Positions 50,410 through 62,400 of a DNA stretch of 64,000 nt are shown here, in pieces; positions within the stretch are counted from its first letter, which is position 1; every line of letters starts with the position of its first letter. A program made the translations under genes and the position numbers. The notes under the pieces are model-generated. The model did no database searches. It was given only the letters and a program-made list of their open reading frames with translations, and had not been told where the DNA came from. This DNA is from Odobenus rosmarus divergens (lineage: Eukaryota; Chordata; Mammalia; Carnivora; Odobenidae): the NCBI RefSeq assembly GCF_000321225.1, contig NW_004450459.1, forward strand, positions 2,659,027 through 2,723,026, written 5' to 3'.

Positions 50410-53400
50410 CACACACACATACACACATACATGCACACACAGTACTGTGCATGGCACTGGGGGATGGGGAAAAAGTAGTCAACAAAAGAGCGAAATCATG
50501 GATGAAACCTGCATATAATTATTATTTCTAGCAAGGGGAACAAACAAAAAACATTAACAATACAAGGTGGTTTGGACATGTTGTTCTGAGTACCACATTG
50601 AATGACTAACCAGCAATGTCAGGACAAACTGTTTCATAGAAAAAGGTGACATATAAGAAGAATAATTAAAGAGTTTTGCTGGATAGACCAAGAGAGGGGA
50701 TTTCTAGCTCTGGAAATGGAGGTAAGGAAGCACGAATGAGCTGAGCAATGTTGGTGCAGCCTGTGGAGAGGGAGGAGATAAACCTGGTGAAGTAGACAGG
50801 GACCGATAAGTTTGTCTATGAAGCTAAGGGGAGCAGATGGACTAGCCCAGAGAGGGCATGTTGAACCCAGAATGGAAACTGTGGCAAAGAGGAGTGGTAG
50901 GTTGAAGAGTAGAGACCATGAAGAGAGAGGCAGAATGAGAAGAAAGTGAGGAGCCACAGTGATCAAGTGGTCAACTGTATAAGTAAGGCTGGGAAGTCCA
51001 GGGGCATGAGGACTGAGAAAAAGTACTTGACTTGACAGGTAGTCACTAAGAAATCTGAAAGGACGATTCAGCAGTGTGAATATAGTACAAGTCAATGTGA
51101 GTGGCAATGGGTAATCTGAATAAACAGGAAATAAGAAAGCTGAGATAGGGATTACACGATAGTCCTGGAACAAGACTCTCATTCAGTGTAATAATTTGAA
51201 CAATTACATGATTGGGTCATCTAAATATATTTACAATTATCCATTGATAACAAAAATTAATTAATTTTCTAAGGTTCAAAATTAGGGTTAAAAATGAAAA
51301 TAAAACTCTAAGTAGTACTCACTATTGGAAAACTCCAGTGAACATACAAAAGAATTCCATGTGTTCTAACTAAAAGAGGCATTGATTCTGTGTTTTCTCT
51401 ACTGCAACTAAAACCCAACATTAAAAACTGCATGTTGTCCTGTGCTACAGAACATGAGATTCAGAGTAGTAATTAGTGGATGAAGAAAGTCCTAGAGGCT
51501 TAACTATTGTTTTTACAACCAAGTGTGGACTTATGTTGCTATAACGGAAGAAAATTCCTGAGGACAGTAAGAATAAAAAGTGCATAATGATAAACTTACT
51601 CATCCTTTAATCTTGCATTAAGTTTAGGAAGACCCATATATTCACAAAGTTCTTGGAAAAATATTTTAACAAAAATTCTACTGGATGATGTAGTGGTTTC
51701 TTCACTTAGCTTTATACATTCAAGAACCTGAAAATTAAAATTAAAAGACAATTTTATTTTGTTCAAAAGACAAAATGACCAACATTTATAACTCTAAGCG
51801 TCTCTAAAGAATTATCCATGAATATCTTTCTTTGTCCTAGTAAGTATTACTTCTTGGCAAAGTTTAAGACTACCTCTCTATGCTAATTTTCATAACGCTA
51901 AGATACTACAGAAATAGAGTTCATTCTTTCTTGAGTAATGTGCTTTTTATAGCAGAGATATATTCTGCTATGAGTATATAATGCTGAAGCAAAGATTACT
52001 AGCTCCTAAAACTCACTCATCAAAATGTGGATATATATAAGGGTTTGGGGCAAGATGCCACTTAGAGCATTAAGCTATAGTTTTGTGTAGTACATATACA
52101 ATAAGGGTAAAGACAGGAAGAGTGATGGGTTGTTCTGAATACTAAGATTGAGGCTTAAAAACTGAAGCCATAGAGAGATGTTTTAGGACAAATAAAACTA
52201 AAAGTAACCTCCAGTCTTTATGAGTTCTTTGTTCCAGGAACCTATCTGCTTCAATTGGTTAAAACCTTGATTTCATTTTCATTCCCAGAGGGGGAAAAAG
52301 AAGTAAAAATATTATTATAATCAGGCTCCTAGGTGAGCTTAAAAAATGCTTATTAATGCAGCTAGACATACTTAGTACTTACAATATTACAACAATCTAA
52401 TGTTTATGAGGTCACTTTGCTGCCTCATTCTACCATCAGGTTGTGGTATTCTACAATGTGATCCTCTTCTTTCTTTCCTCTTGGATGTAATTTCTTTCTT
52501 TCACCTTCACTTTTCTTATAACCTATCACTTGTTATTTCGTATTGGTGCTATGGGCATATCTTACCTTATGTATTTCTTATATGGTATGCTTCTTGAAAG
52601 CAGAGATCATATACAATTCACTTTGGATGCCCAGTATCTCTCTCAAGTGACTGAGCACATAGCTGGTAACTAAATGAATGGTTGTTGGATGAACAGCAGT
52701 TGTACAATAAATGCCAGCTTCATGAATGCATTTCAAATTCCAATCCAGTATACATCTGTGTATCAAGGATATCTCATCTTGTTCTAAAGAACTGACTGCA
52801 TGATGCATGGACCACCAAGCTATTGATGTATGTGGGTATGAGTCTGTATTCACGTGTGCACACCTAGAGAAGATGAAAATCTCTATTTTCCCTGAAAACA
52901 CCATGAGTCATCACTATTAAAAAGGACTGTGATGTTTGGACTGTTAAAATCACCTAGGATGGTATTTCTTATACTCATGTTATTTACTTAGCTTCTCGAT
53001 TCCATGTTATATGAATATAACCTCAAAGATAGCCATTACAGTAAAAGTTTGCTATACATTTCATTTTTAAAAGTACATTTCCTACATAGGAAAAGTATGG
53101 TTATATTATACTTAATACCCTATTAAGGTATAATGGGATTAGGAAGGAAGTATAAATATCAACCCATCTACTTACACTCCATGGAAGTGAATCAGTATAT
53201 AAAAGGTGAGCAAACATCTTAGCAACATTTCTCAATTTGTTTGTTTCCAAGCGATGGATGGTATCATATTGTTCTTTGAATATACTTTCAAAGGATTCCA
53301 TGTATTCTTTTTTTAGCATGCAAAATCGCTAATAAAAAAAAATTGAATGTCAGTACCACTAAAAATTGACTCTCAATACCATTATGAGCATATCAGATCC

Positions 53401-56400
53401 TTCTAAATTTACTGAATCAAAAATTAGTAAATATTTTATATATCATATCATGCAATCTTTTTGTGCTGTATGATGAATGCTTAAAAAAGAAGGTAATATA
53501 TATCATCCTTATTTACCTGGGGTTTATATGCTACAACAAAATTATACAAGTAGCTTATCATAGACACATACATTTGCATACTATGTAAATATATTTCTCT
53601 GTGGGTAGAGCTTAGATTTGAAAACTTATTTTAGCTCATGCTCTATTTGTGCTGCCTGAACATGTACTAACAGAAACTACTTTGAGATTTTTGAAAAGGC
53701 AACATTTAATTGTCCTCTTTGGGAAATTGTTACAAAGCATACAGAATTTCAAAAAGTTCTGGAAGAGTCATATGCAATGTTAAGGCACTACAAAATGAAG
53801 TAGGAAAGGAGGAAACTACAGAGGATGGGAAGCCTGAGGAAGGGAAGAGCAACGAGCTTTTAGCAAAGATTTGCTATTATATTAGAGAAGACCACAAAGC
53901 AGACACATTAATTCACAATATTCATGTTAAGGATTCCCTTAGTGATTCTATTACATTCCAACAAGAAAAATGAGGCTGGAACTCACCCCAGCTAATAAGC
54001 CAAAAAATTTCTCATATGTCCTTTGTTGGGCACAACAGTCAAGTATCATGTTGCAGAGTTCTTTCTATTTGGAGGAAAAAACTGCATTAATGATTCAGAA
54101 CCCAATGAATCCATACTATATGATAATTTATCAATATGACAGAGACAGTCTGAATTTTTAAATAATGTTTTAAATATAGAAAACTTCCAAAGCTTTGTGA
54201 GCTTGTTATTAAAACAAAATTAAAAAATTCAATCTAGGTCAAGCCTATAGTTTTTTAAAGCCTTCAGCTTAGCTGACAGTTTTCATAGTCACCCATGCTA
54301 ATTAGATTGATTACAAAATTCTAAATTCATATTAAGTATGAACCACTTCAAGAAAATCTACTATATGAAACAGATACACCATGAAGAGACTGAATAGACT
54401 GGATTCTAAAAAGTTTCTACACAAAATCTTGAAAAATATAGATCATCAATACGCCACCTAACAATTCAGTTATACACCTTTAAACTCAATTATTAAGGAA
54501 TATATTTAATTAGTATGGGAAAAGTAGAACATGAGTCTTCATAGAAGCATAAATAAGCACAGCTACAACATTAACTTAAATGACACTCTGGTTAATAAAG
54601 AAAAAATATTTTTACAAGAACAAAGAAAAAAACACCTCTGTGGCCGGATTTCCTAGCCTCAAAATAAATGTTACACATATACATCTATCTATTGATAAAT
54701 CTATACAGATAGATCAAATCATTCCGTAACTGCTGGAGTAATATATTGTCTAATCAGCTATTTATGTGCCTTGAAAACTCCTGTGTAAAAATTCTGTTGA
54801 ACTAATAAATGCAAGAGTAAATCCAGGACCAGGAAATACCATCAACACAAATGATTTATAATTTTAAAATACTGTTAATGAAATATGTATTGATTATATC
54901 AATTTCATAGACAAAGAAACTCAGGAAACATGGACAAATCAATGGCGACAAAATGAAAAAAGGCCTAAATTCATTCTCTGACCACTGCTGTAGAATTGAC
55001 GAAATATCTTTTTCTACAAAACATTTACCAAAAAGTTGAAGATTATTTTTTCCAAATAGAGTAACTGCAATGTATTTGTGCTCTATAAACAGAAAATATA
55101 ATATAATGTATAATATATAAAAATATATTTATTATATAAAATATAATATATACCCTTTCAGTTCATTTTTACTTCTATTTAATTTTACCTTTATATTTTC
55201 AATTAAAAATTTTGACATTTTGTCATATTTAACAATGTGAGATGCAACCTAAGTAAATATTGTAAATATTTTTAAAACTTAGGTCTATCTATATTTACTG
55301 CATATATCTATGTGCAAGAGGGAGGAAAAGGGTCCCAAAGAGGCACAGAACAGATACTCTAGAACTGTGCTGTCTAGCATGGTAACCCCTAGCTAATTAG
55401 TTAAATAACATTACATAAAATTAAAATTTTTGTTCTTTGGTCATACCAGCCACATTTTCAGTACTCAAAAGCCACATGTGACTAGTGGCTACTATACCAG
55501 ACAGAGTGGAATACAAATATTTTCATCACTGCAGAAAGTTCTATTGGTTGCGCTGTTCTGGAAGTTGATAATCTACTTATAAAACAATCTACTCAAAAAG
55601 CCTAACTTAACTCACAATATTAAGTTATTTCTAGATGTTACACTGCTAAATTATTTTTTTATGATTAGTCACAAGTCACCTCAATTAAAAAAAATGCTTA
55701 TTAATGTGTAAGTTCTGGAAAGATATACTTTGTCAAAATTTAATATAGTACTAAAAAGTTAAAATGAGGTTTTTCTGAGTTCTGCCATATTATGTTAATT
55801 TGATATATTAAAATGCATTTCTAACTCTTTCTACTAACATTGTATTTTACAATAACATAAGTTAATCAGGTTTTAAACAATATAACATAGTAATATGCTG
55901 ACAGCATTGCTAATAAAGCCAGTGCTACTTATAAAACAAATTACTTTCTTCCCTAGACTAAATTCAATTATAAGAGTTATTCCCTGTGGCTTATAATAAT
56001 TACATATTTTAACATTTTAATTAAATATTATAGCAATTTTAGGAGAGTCTTTTGAGTGCATGAAAACAGATGCACTACGACATTCTTCCAAATGCTATCA
56101 AAATATGTTGAGGTTAGTTCTAGAACAACTATCCTCTGAATTAGTATTAATAAAAGTTATAATGACTTAATTATACTCCTCAAATAATGTGACAAGATCA
56201 TATAGTAATTTCAGTTTCAATTATCATTTTAATAATTCACTAATTTATTTCCTTTCAAAAGTGAACACATCAAGTGCACCCAGGGTATAAATAGGTACAC
56301 TGTTTCTAATATACCAATAAACAAACTTCAAGAGGGAAAAAAGAACTTTCACTTCCTCTCAAAATTACATACCATGGCATTTCAAGAAGAAATCCACAAT

Positions 56401-59400
56401 CTAGGAAAAGATTGGTAAACTTTTTCAATTGAAGGCCAGACAGTAAATATTTTAGGCTTTAAGGCTATAAGATGCCTGTCGCAACCAGTCAATTCTGCTG
56501 CCATAAGGTGAAAACAACTATACACAGTACACCAACCAATGGGCATGGCTGTATTCCAATAAAATTTTAATTAGAAAAATGGGTAGTGGGACTGGGCCAC
56601 AGTCTGCCAATCCCCGTAACAGATCATATTTAAAGCCTTAAAACAAAGCACTTACACCTAATAGTAACAGCTCAGATGGTCAAGATCTTTTAGAAATAGA
56701 AACAGCCTAGAGTTGATCTATTCACTGTGGCATCTCTGCTGGGTCTACCATGTGTAAACCAGGGTGTGAAAAACAAAACCCCAAAAGCCTTGGCTCAGGT
56801 TCCAAGGATTTAAAATATAGATGGGCAGGGAGCAATACAGATAAGAATGCAACTATAAAAAACACCCAAGATAATCTACTCAATCCAGTCTTTATTATTT
56901 TTGTCATTAGGGTTCTATGATACTTTGAACAGTGAAGTATATACTAAGTTATAAGATTACGAGTCCCCTGGACTAAGAGGGGGCTAATATGTACTGGATT
57001 ACTGAATCCCTGATACCCTGTAGAGAGTATGACATGTAGTATATGCTGAATACATTTTGTTGAATTAATGAAAAAAAAATGACAGATTCTTTATATCCAA
57101 TTAAAACAATGTAACAACATGTATGGTGATCATTACAATTTCTACCACAAAAGAATGTTTTAGTGCATTAAGTAGATAGAGTAGGCAATTCATTAAGGAA
57201 CAAATTTCCTATTGTATTTTAAGCCACCATTTGATTTATAGGCAACCACTCAGAAATTCATGTAAAGTGCAGTGGTTCAGAGACTTCCTCCTTTTCCCAC
57301 ATCCGATTTAAGCAGTCCATTTAATTCACTGCAATGAGTAGCATTTATGAAGCACCCCAGAACTAAGTTTTATTTTAAAATTTTAGAATAGCTACATTAG
57401 AAAATGAATATTCAATACTGAGTTATTTCAATTCATAAAGCCTATATTAACTGTCTTAAACATTTTTATAACCAATATTATTTCCTAATAGAAGAAAAAA
57501 ATATTAACTTACTGTTTGGCTCTCAGGGAACTCCATTTTCAGCAATTTGTGAGCACATTCTTCAAAATCTAAACTGTAGAGATAAAATGGTCACAATAAG
57601 TTAAAAACTTGCAGCATTGTTAGTTAAACCATATAGCACTCTTTTATAAACAAGGATCTTGCTTTAATAATTGTTTAAAATAACTTTTTTATTGTAACTT
57701 CACAGTACTGTATCATGTATATAGAAAAGAAATAGCTTTTAATTCTACAAAGAATGAAGTACTGAGATGTACTACAACATGGATGAACTCTGATTTATGT
57801 GAAGTGAAAAAGTCAGATATAAAAGACCACATATAGTTTGATTCCATTTATATAAGCTGTCCAGAATGGGCAAATACAGAAAGTAGACAAATTTTTATGA
57901 CATTGCTAAATATTTCCACTTATCTCTGACCCAAGTCTGTAAGAGGTAAAAGATGCCCCAGAGCCCAGCATGACATCTAGTGCTTAATCACCACATTTAT
58001 AAGTTATCATGATTCATACCCAACCAAAGTGCTTCTACATTTTCAAAAACTAAGTATAAAAATAGTAAACAACCAAAATCACTTACAAGGAAAAATAATT
58101 TGCTTTTATACAACATTCATGTAAGTTTCATTAAAAATATTTCCAATATACTTAAGAAAATTATCAAATTTAATGTGAGCTCAATACAGGAATAATACTA
58201 ATATATTTGTACTTTTTGTAGAATGTTCAAACCTTCATTCTTTTGATAAAAGCAGTATAAAATAATCAGCCACTGAAATAGAATGACTATGAATTTAGTT
58301 TTATAGTTCATCTGATTCCTCAGCTTCTGATACTTATTGAGTTTCATAAGCACAATAGAGTAATAACTCAGAATGGTACAATGTAATGGAATTAAAAAAA
58401 ACAAACTAAAATGAAGAAAGAAATATATCAGAAAGAGCTTTTGCAACAGGTAATATTAAACAATATCTGGCAGTAAGATTAAAATATTAAACTGTAGTTG
58501 ATAAACTTCAACAATACAGCAATATTACCAAAAAGTATTTTGAAAGATGTTGACATTTTCTTTTCTAGTTTTAATTTTTTTTTCAAACAGAATTAGTATG
58601 CAGGAAAAAAACCCTGCAATTTCTGAAAAATAAGTCAATCAATTAATAAAAATATTCTATAACTTTCAGTTTATCTAATAAGTACCAGTGAGAAAGTCAG
58701 CTGTATGATAGTCTATTTTCCTTGTTCTTATTTTAAAAGTATTTGGTAATTTCCTATACCAAGATTCTTTTGAAGTTGTACTAAATGTAAATATTAAATG
58801 AATTAAATTTGCTTGTTGTTTCAGTTATCTTAGGTTGCTAAATCAAATGAATTTCAGGTTTAACACAAATAAATAGTGACTGAGGGAAGGGTAAAGAAAA
58901 ATGATTTTACATGATGCTAGTTTCCCAGCTGTGTTTACACATGGTTTTGTTGATGTTTCCAATCTAAGAAACTTTGGTGGGAAAACGATAAACCCACCTC
59001 CCTCTGATGCTACAGCTTCAATAATGTAAAATCAGAGAGGAGTATCATTTGAAAGCAAGAATAAACAGGAATGTTTACTTTTTAATAACAAAACCAACTG
59101 TATAATTTTATGTTTTGTGTATATGAGACAGGGTCATTTAGGAGCCAGGATAGTAAGAAGATAAGAGTACAGGTGAGATCAGTCAAGTCTAAAAGGAAAG
59201 AAATTAAAAAAATAAAATCACCACACAGTTGTCAGTCCTTTTGTTTGCAAGATTTCCAAAAGCAAACTCTATAAAATGCCCTCACTGCCATCTGACTTGA
59301 TGATTATATTCCATTCTCGATTTATATTTGGTACAGATTGGTATACTGTACACGTAAGACTTTGAAAAACACAAAAAACTGGAAAACAGACACAAAAAAA

Positions 59401-62400
59401 TCTGTAATCCAATCTCCTCTCAAGACTACCACTGTTGATATGTTAACGTATCACTTTTAGAATCTGTCTACCTATTTAAACAGTTAAGGTAATACTACTG
59501 GTACAGTACTATAGTGTCTATACAGTTTTTGCCCCATTTCACATTAAGTCAGACCACTTGCCCACATCAATAACAAGACCCACATTAGCCTAACTTTCAA
59601 TGGTGGCATAAACTGGACTTTTGATTATTTGTATTGGACAAGATGGTCTTTTTTTCTTTGTACTGAACAATTCTATATATAATTCTGTCAATTTCTATTT
59701 CTTTAAGAAATATAATGAAAAAGAATGGTCAAATGGCATGGACATTAAGTCCCTGATTCATGTTACTAAAAGGCTTTCCATAAAGAGCATATCAATTTAA
59801 ATTTAAAAAGAGCTTATCAATTTAAATTTAAAAAGAGTGTATCAATGATGTTTACCTGTATCTCAGTAAAATCATTAATACTGAGTACTGCTGCTTTGAA
59901 AAAAAAATTAAAGTAAATCACTTCAGCTGTTTTAATGACCAAAAATAGCACTTATTAGTCTAGAGTGATATTTGTTCAATAACTTTATGATTCAGGATCC
60001 CATTACATGACTCCCTCAACCATGTCCTTTAAACATCTGTCTTTGTGGTTCTTTCTAAAATATGTATGAGATTTTAAGTATAGTAAACTTTGTCATATAT
60101 AAATTATTTTTACCAGACATTCAGGGGCTCAGAACTCTTAACAAACACCAACACATAAAACAGTACTGCTGTTACTAGAGTTGGTATCACTTTATAATCG
60201 TGATTGTCACCTGTCTAATGCTTTCATTTTTCAAATCTTTTGTGTGGTTCAAGGATTATCAAGGTCTGGTAAACTAAAAAAATAGTTTCCTTTAAATAGT
60301 TACCCAAACAGCTCCACTCTAACTCTTCAAAGTTAATGTTAACAGCAATATTAAAACAGTGAATCTGCTGTTCTCAATAGATTACTGTTGAATTTCTAAA
60401 AAAGGATAATTGAAAGGTCAAACTAGGAATTTTTACCTATAACAAAAACTTCTCATTTTTCACTTTAAGTTTGTATGAAAAAATAGTTAATAGATTTTTC
60501 TTTCATGTGAAAGGCAAAGAAACAGGTAAGGATAAACCAAAAATATTTCTAGCCAATGTTTTGTTTTTTAACATTTCCCTTTCTGAAGATGAATCTAAGC
60601 CAAAAAGTTTTCAGACAGAATAAAAACAGGATGACTCCTACGTATGAATCATTTTTGCTATTACATCATACTAAATGGAAATATACAAAACCTAGTAAGA
60701 AAACAAAACTGAGAAAACATTCCTCCTCCGGTGCAAAATGTAAACACTGTGCCCATTAAATCAATAGGCTGATTCGCATAAAAAACAACAGATGTACTAA
60801 GCATTTAATATTTCATTTATTTCTCTTCCAAACCAAACTCACAGCCTTCAAAGGGAATAGGATATTCACATGACATCACAGTAGTTCTTACTTAACATTA
60901 CTTCAAAGGGTCCTCAAAACCTTCCTAATTCCTATTTCCATTTATGTTCATTTCCATTTGCACACACAAAAAAATCAGTGTCCAAAAGTTATCATAAAAG
61001 TACTTCTATGATTAGAAGCAGAATTAGAAACCAAATTAAAAAAAATATTATATTTCCACTACAATTATATACTGTGCCAGTTCTATAACACAGAGTTGTC
61101 TTCAGGTTTTTATTAGTGATATTTAACTATAAGGAAAAACACAGTTAAAAAAAAAAAAAACATTTAATTATGTAACACAATTAGACCTTCCAAATAAAGA
61201 TAATTTTCTCCTGAAGCAAAGAACCAACAGCAGGGATCTATGAAGTTGGGCAGGTAGTTTGAGAATCCCTGAAATGGTATCTAGTTTACTGTCATCAGAT
61301 GCTAAAAATCCCATCTTCTTGTCTATCCCCTATCAAAAATAAGGATCAACTGAGCTACAGTATCTTACCTTGACTGAATAGCAAGATAAATTGTACGACG
61401 AAATGAGACTAGATTAATTTCTGTTTTGTCATGAATAGTCACTTTTTGTCCTGAAAGAAATTAAACATAACAAAATTATGAGACTACGAAAATAAATGTG
61501 AAGGACTGAAGATATATCTCTAGATTATAATTTTTCATAAATATTTAGAATCTATGAGTTTAACAATAATGCTCTTTTCTACAGTGTAAAATAGTATTTG
61601 CAGAGCTCAAAGTAACCATTTCCAGTCTTCTGCCATATCTTAGAGTATTTTAATAACTTTTGTCAGTTCAAAGAAGTCCAGAATCAAGCCAGAAATATTT
61701 TTGTTTCTGTGTTGCCTGCTCATTTAGACATTATAAAAGGCAGCACTCATGCTGTTGTTTGGTAAAATATTATTTCTAGAATTATAAACAGTATCCTGAT
61801 AATTTGGAAAAACTGTAAATTATGGATAGAAAATCAGTTTCAGAGAACACTGAGTCATCATGGCAGACTAGATGGGTCCAATATGAATATGTGTATTTGT
61901 CAAAATTTTCTCTTATCTAATGCATGACAACTTCCCCTATAAATATTTGGTAGTTCTTATTTGAACAGTATTTTCACATAAAACAAAGAAATTCTAAAGC
62001 TAAATATAGTACATAGTTAGGAAATGTTTTAAGTAAGAAAGACACTGGAAAAAAATTGAATTTATTTTTATAAAATATGTTGTAGAAGAATAATTACACT
62101 TTAGGACAGAACTAAAATAGATTATGTCCTAATAGGGAAAGATATACTCTTAATATTTTCAATATGCAATATAAGTAAATAATGACCAGTCTTACGTATG
62201 TTTTGACGTTTTAACTAAGACTTAAATAAAATAACGTTCTGAGCTTATTTTTCTGTGAAATAAAGTAATCAAAGCTGAAGAAGAACATCATGCCTGCTTT
62301 GTGCAAACACAGCTTTTGGCCTCCCCACTTTATTCTGCCAAAATGAATAGCAAATACCTAGCCACATTAATCTGTCACATCATGTCGGGTTGCAGAAATC

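Larger units (their letters stand above)
49837..51599 (-). other. CWC22: CWC22 intron (1,763 bases)
   Basis: Contains a CanSINE, a palindromic dinucleotide tract and an L2 block. The 182-codon minus-strand frame at 50,634-51,182 is antisense to the L2 and is not an exon. Confidence 0.9.
54065..57512 (-). other. CWC22: CWC22 intron (3,448 bases)
   Basis: Very AT-rich, with an AT/ATA stretch at about 55,095-55,155, two DNA-transposon remnants and an L2-like end at about 57,000-57,075. No further exon is seen. Confidence 0.85.

Noticed and set aside
50634..51182. 182-codon minus-strand open frame inside CWC22 intron
   Set aside because: It lies antisense to an L2 fragment, is low-complexity hydrophobic text, and CWC22 exons join correctly without it.
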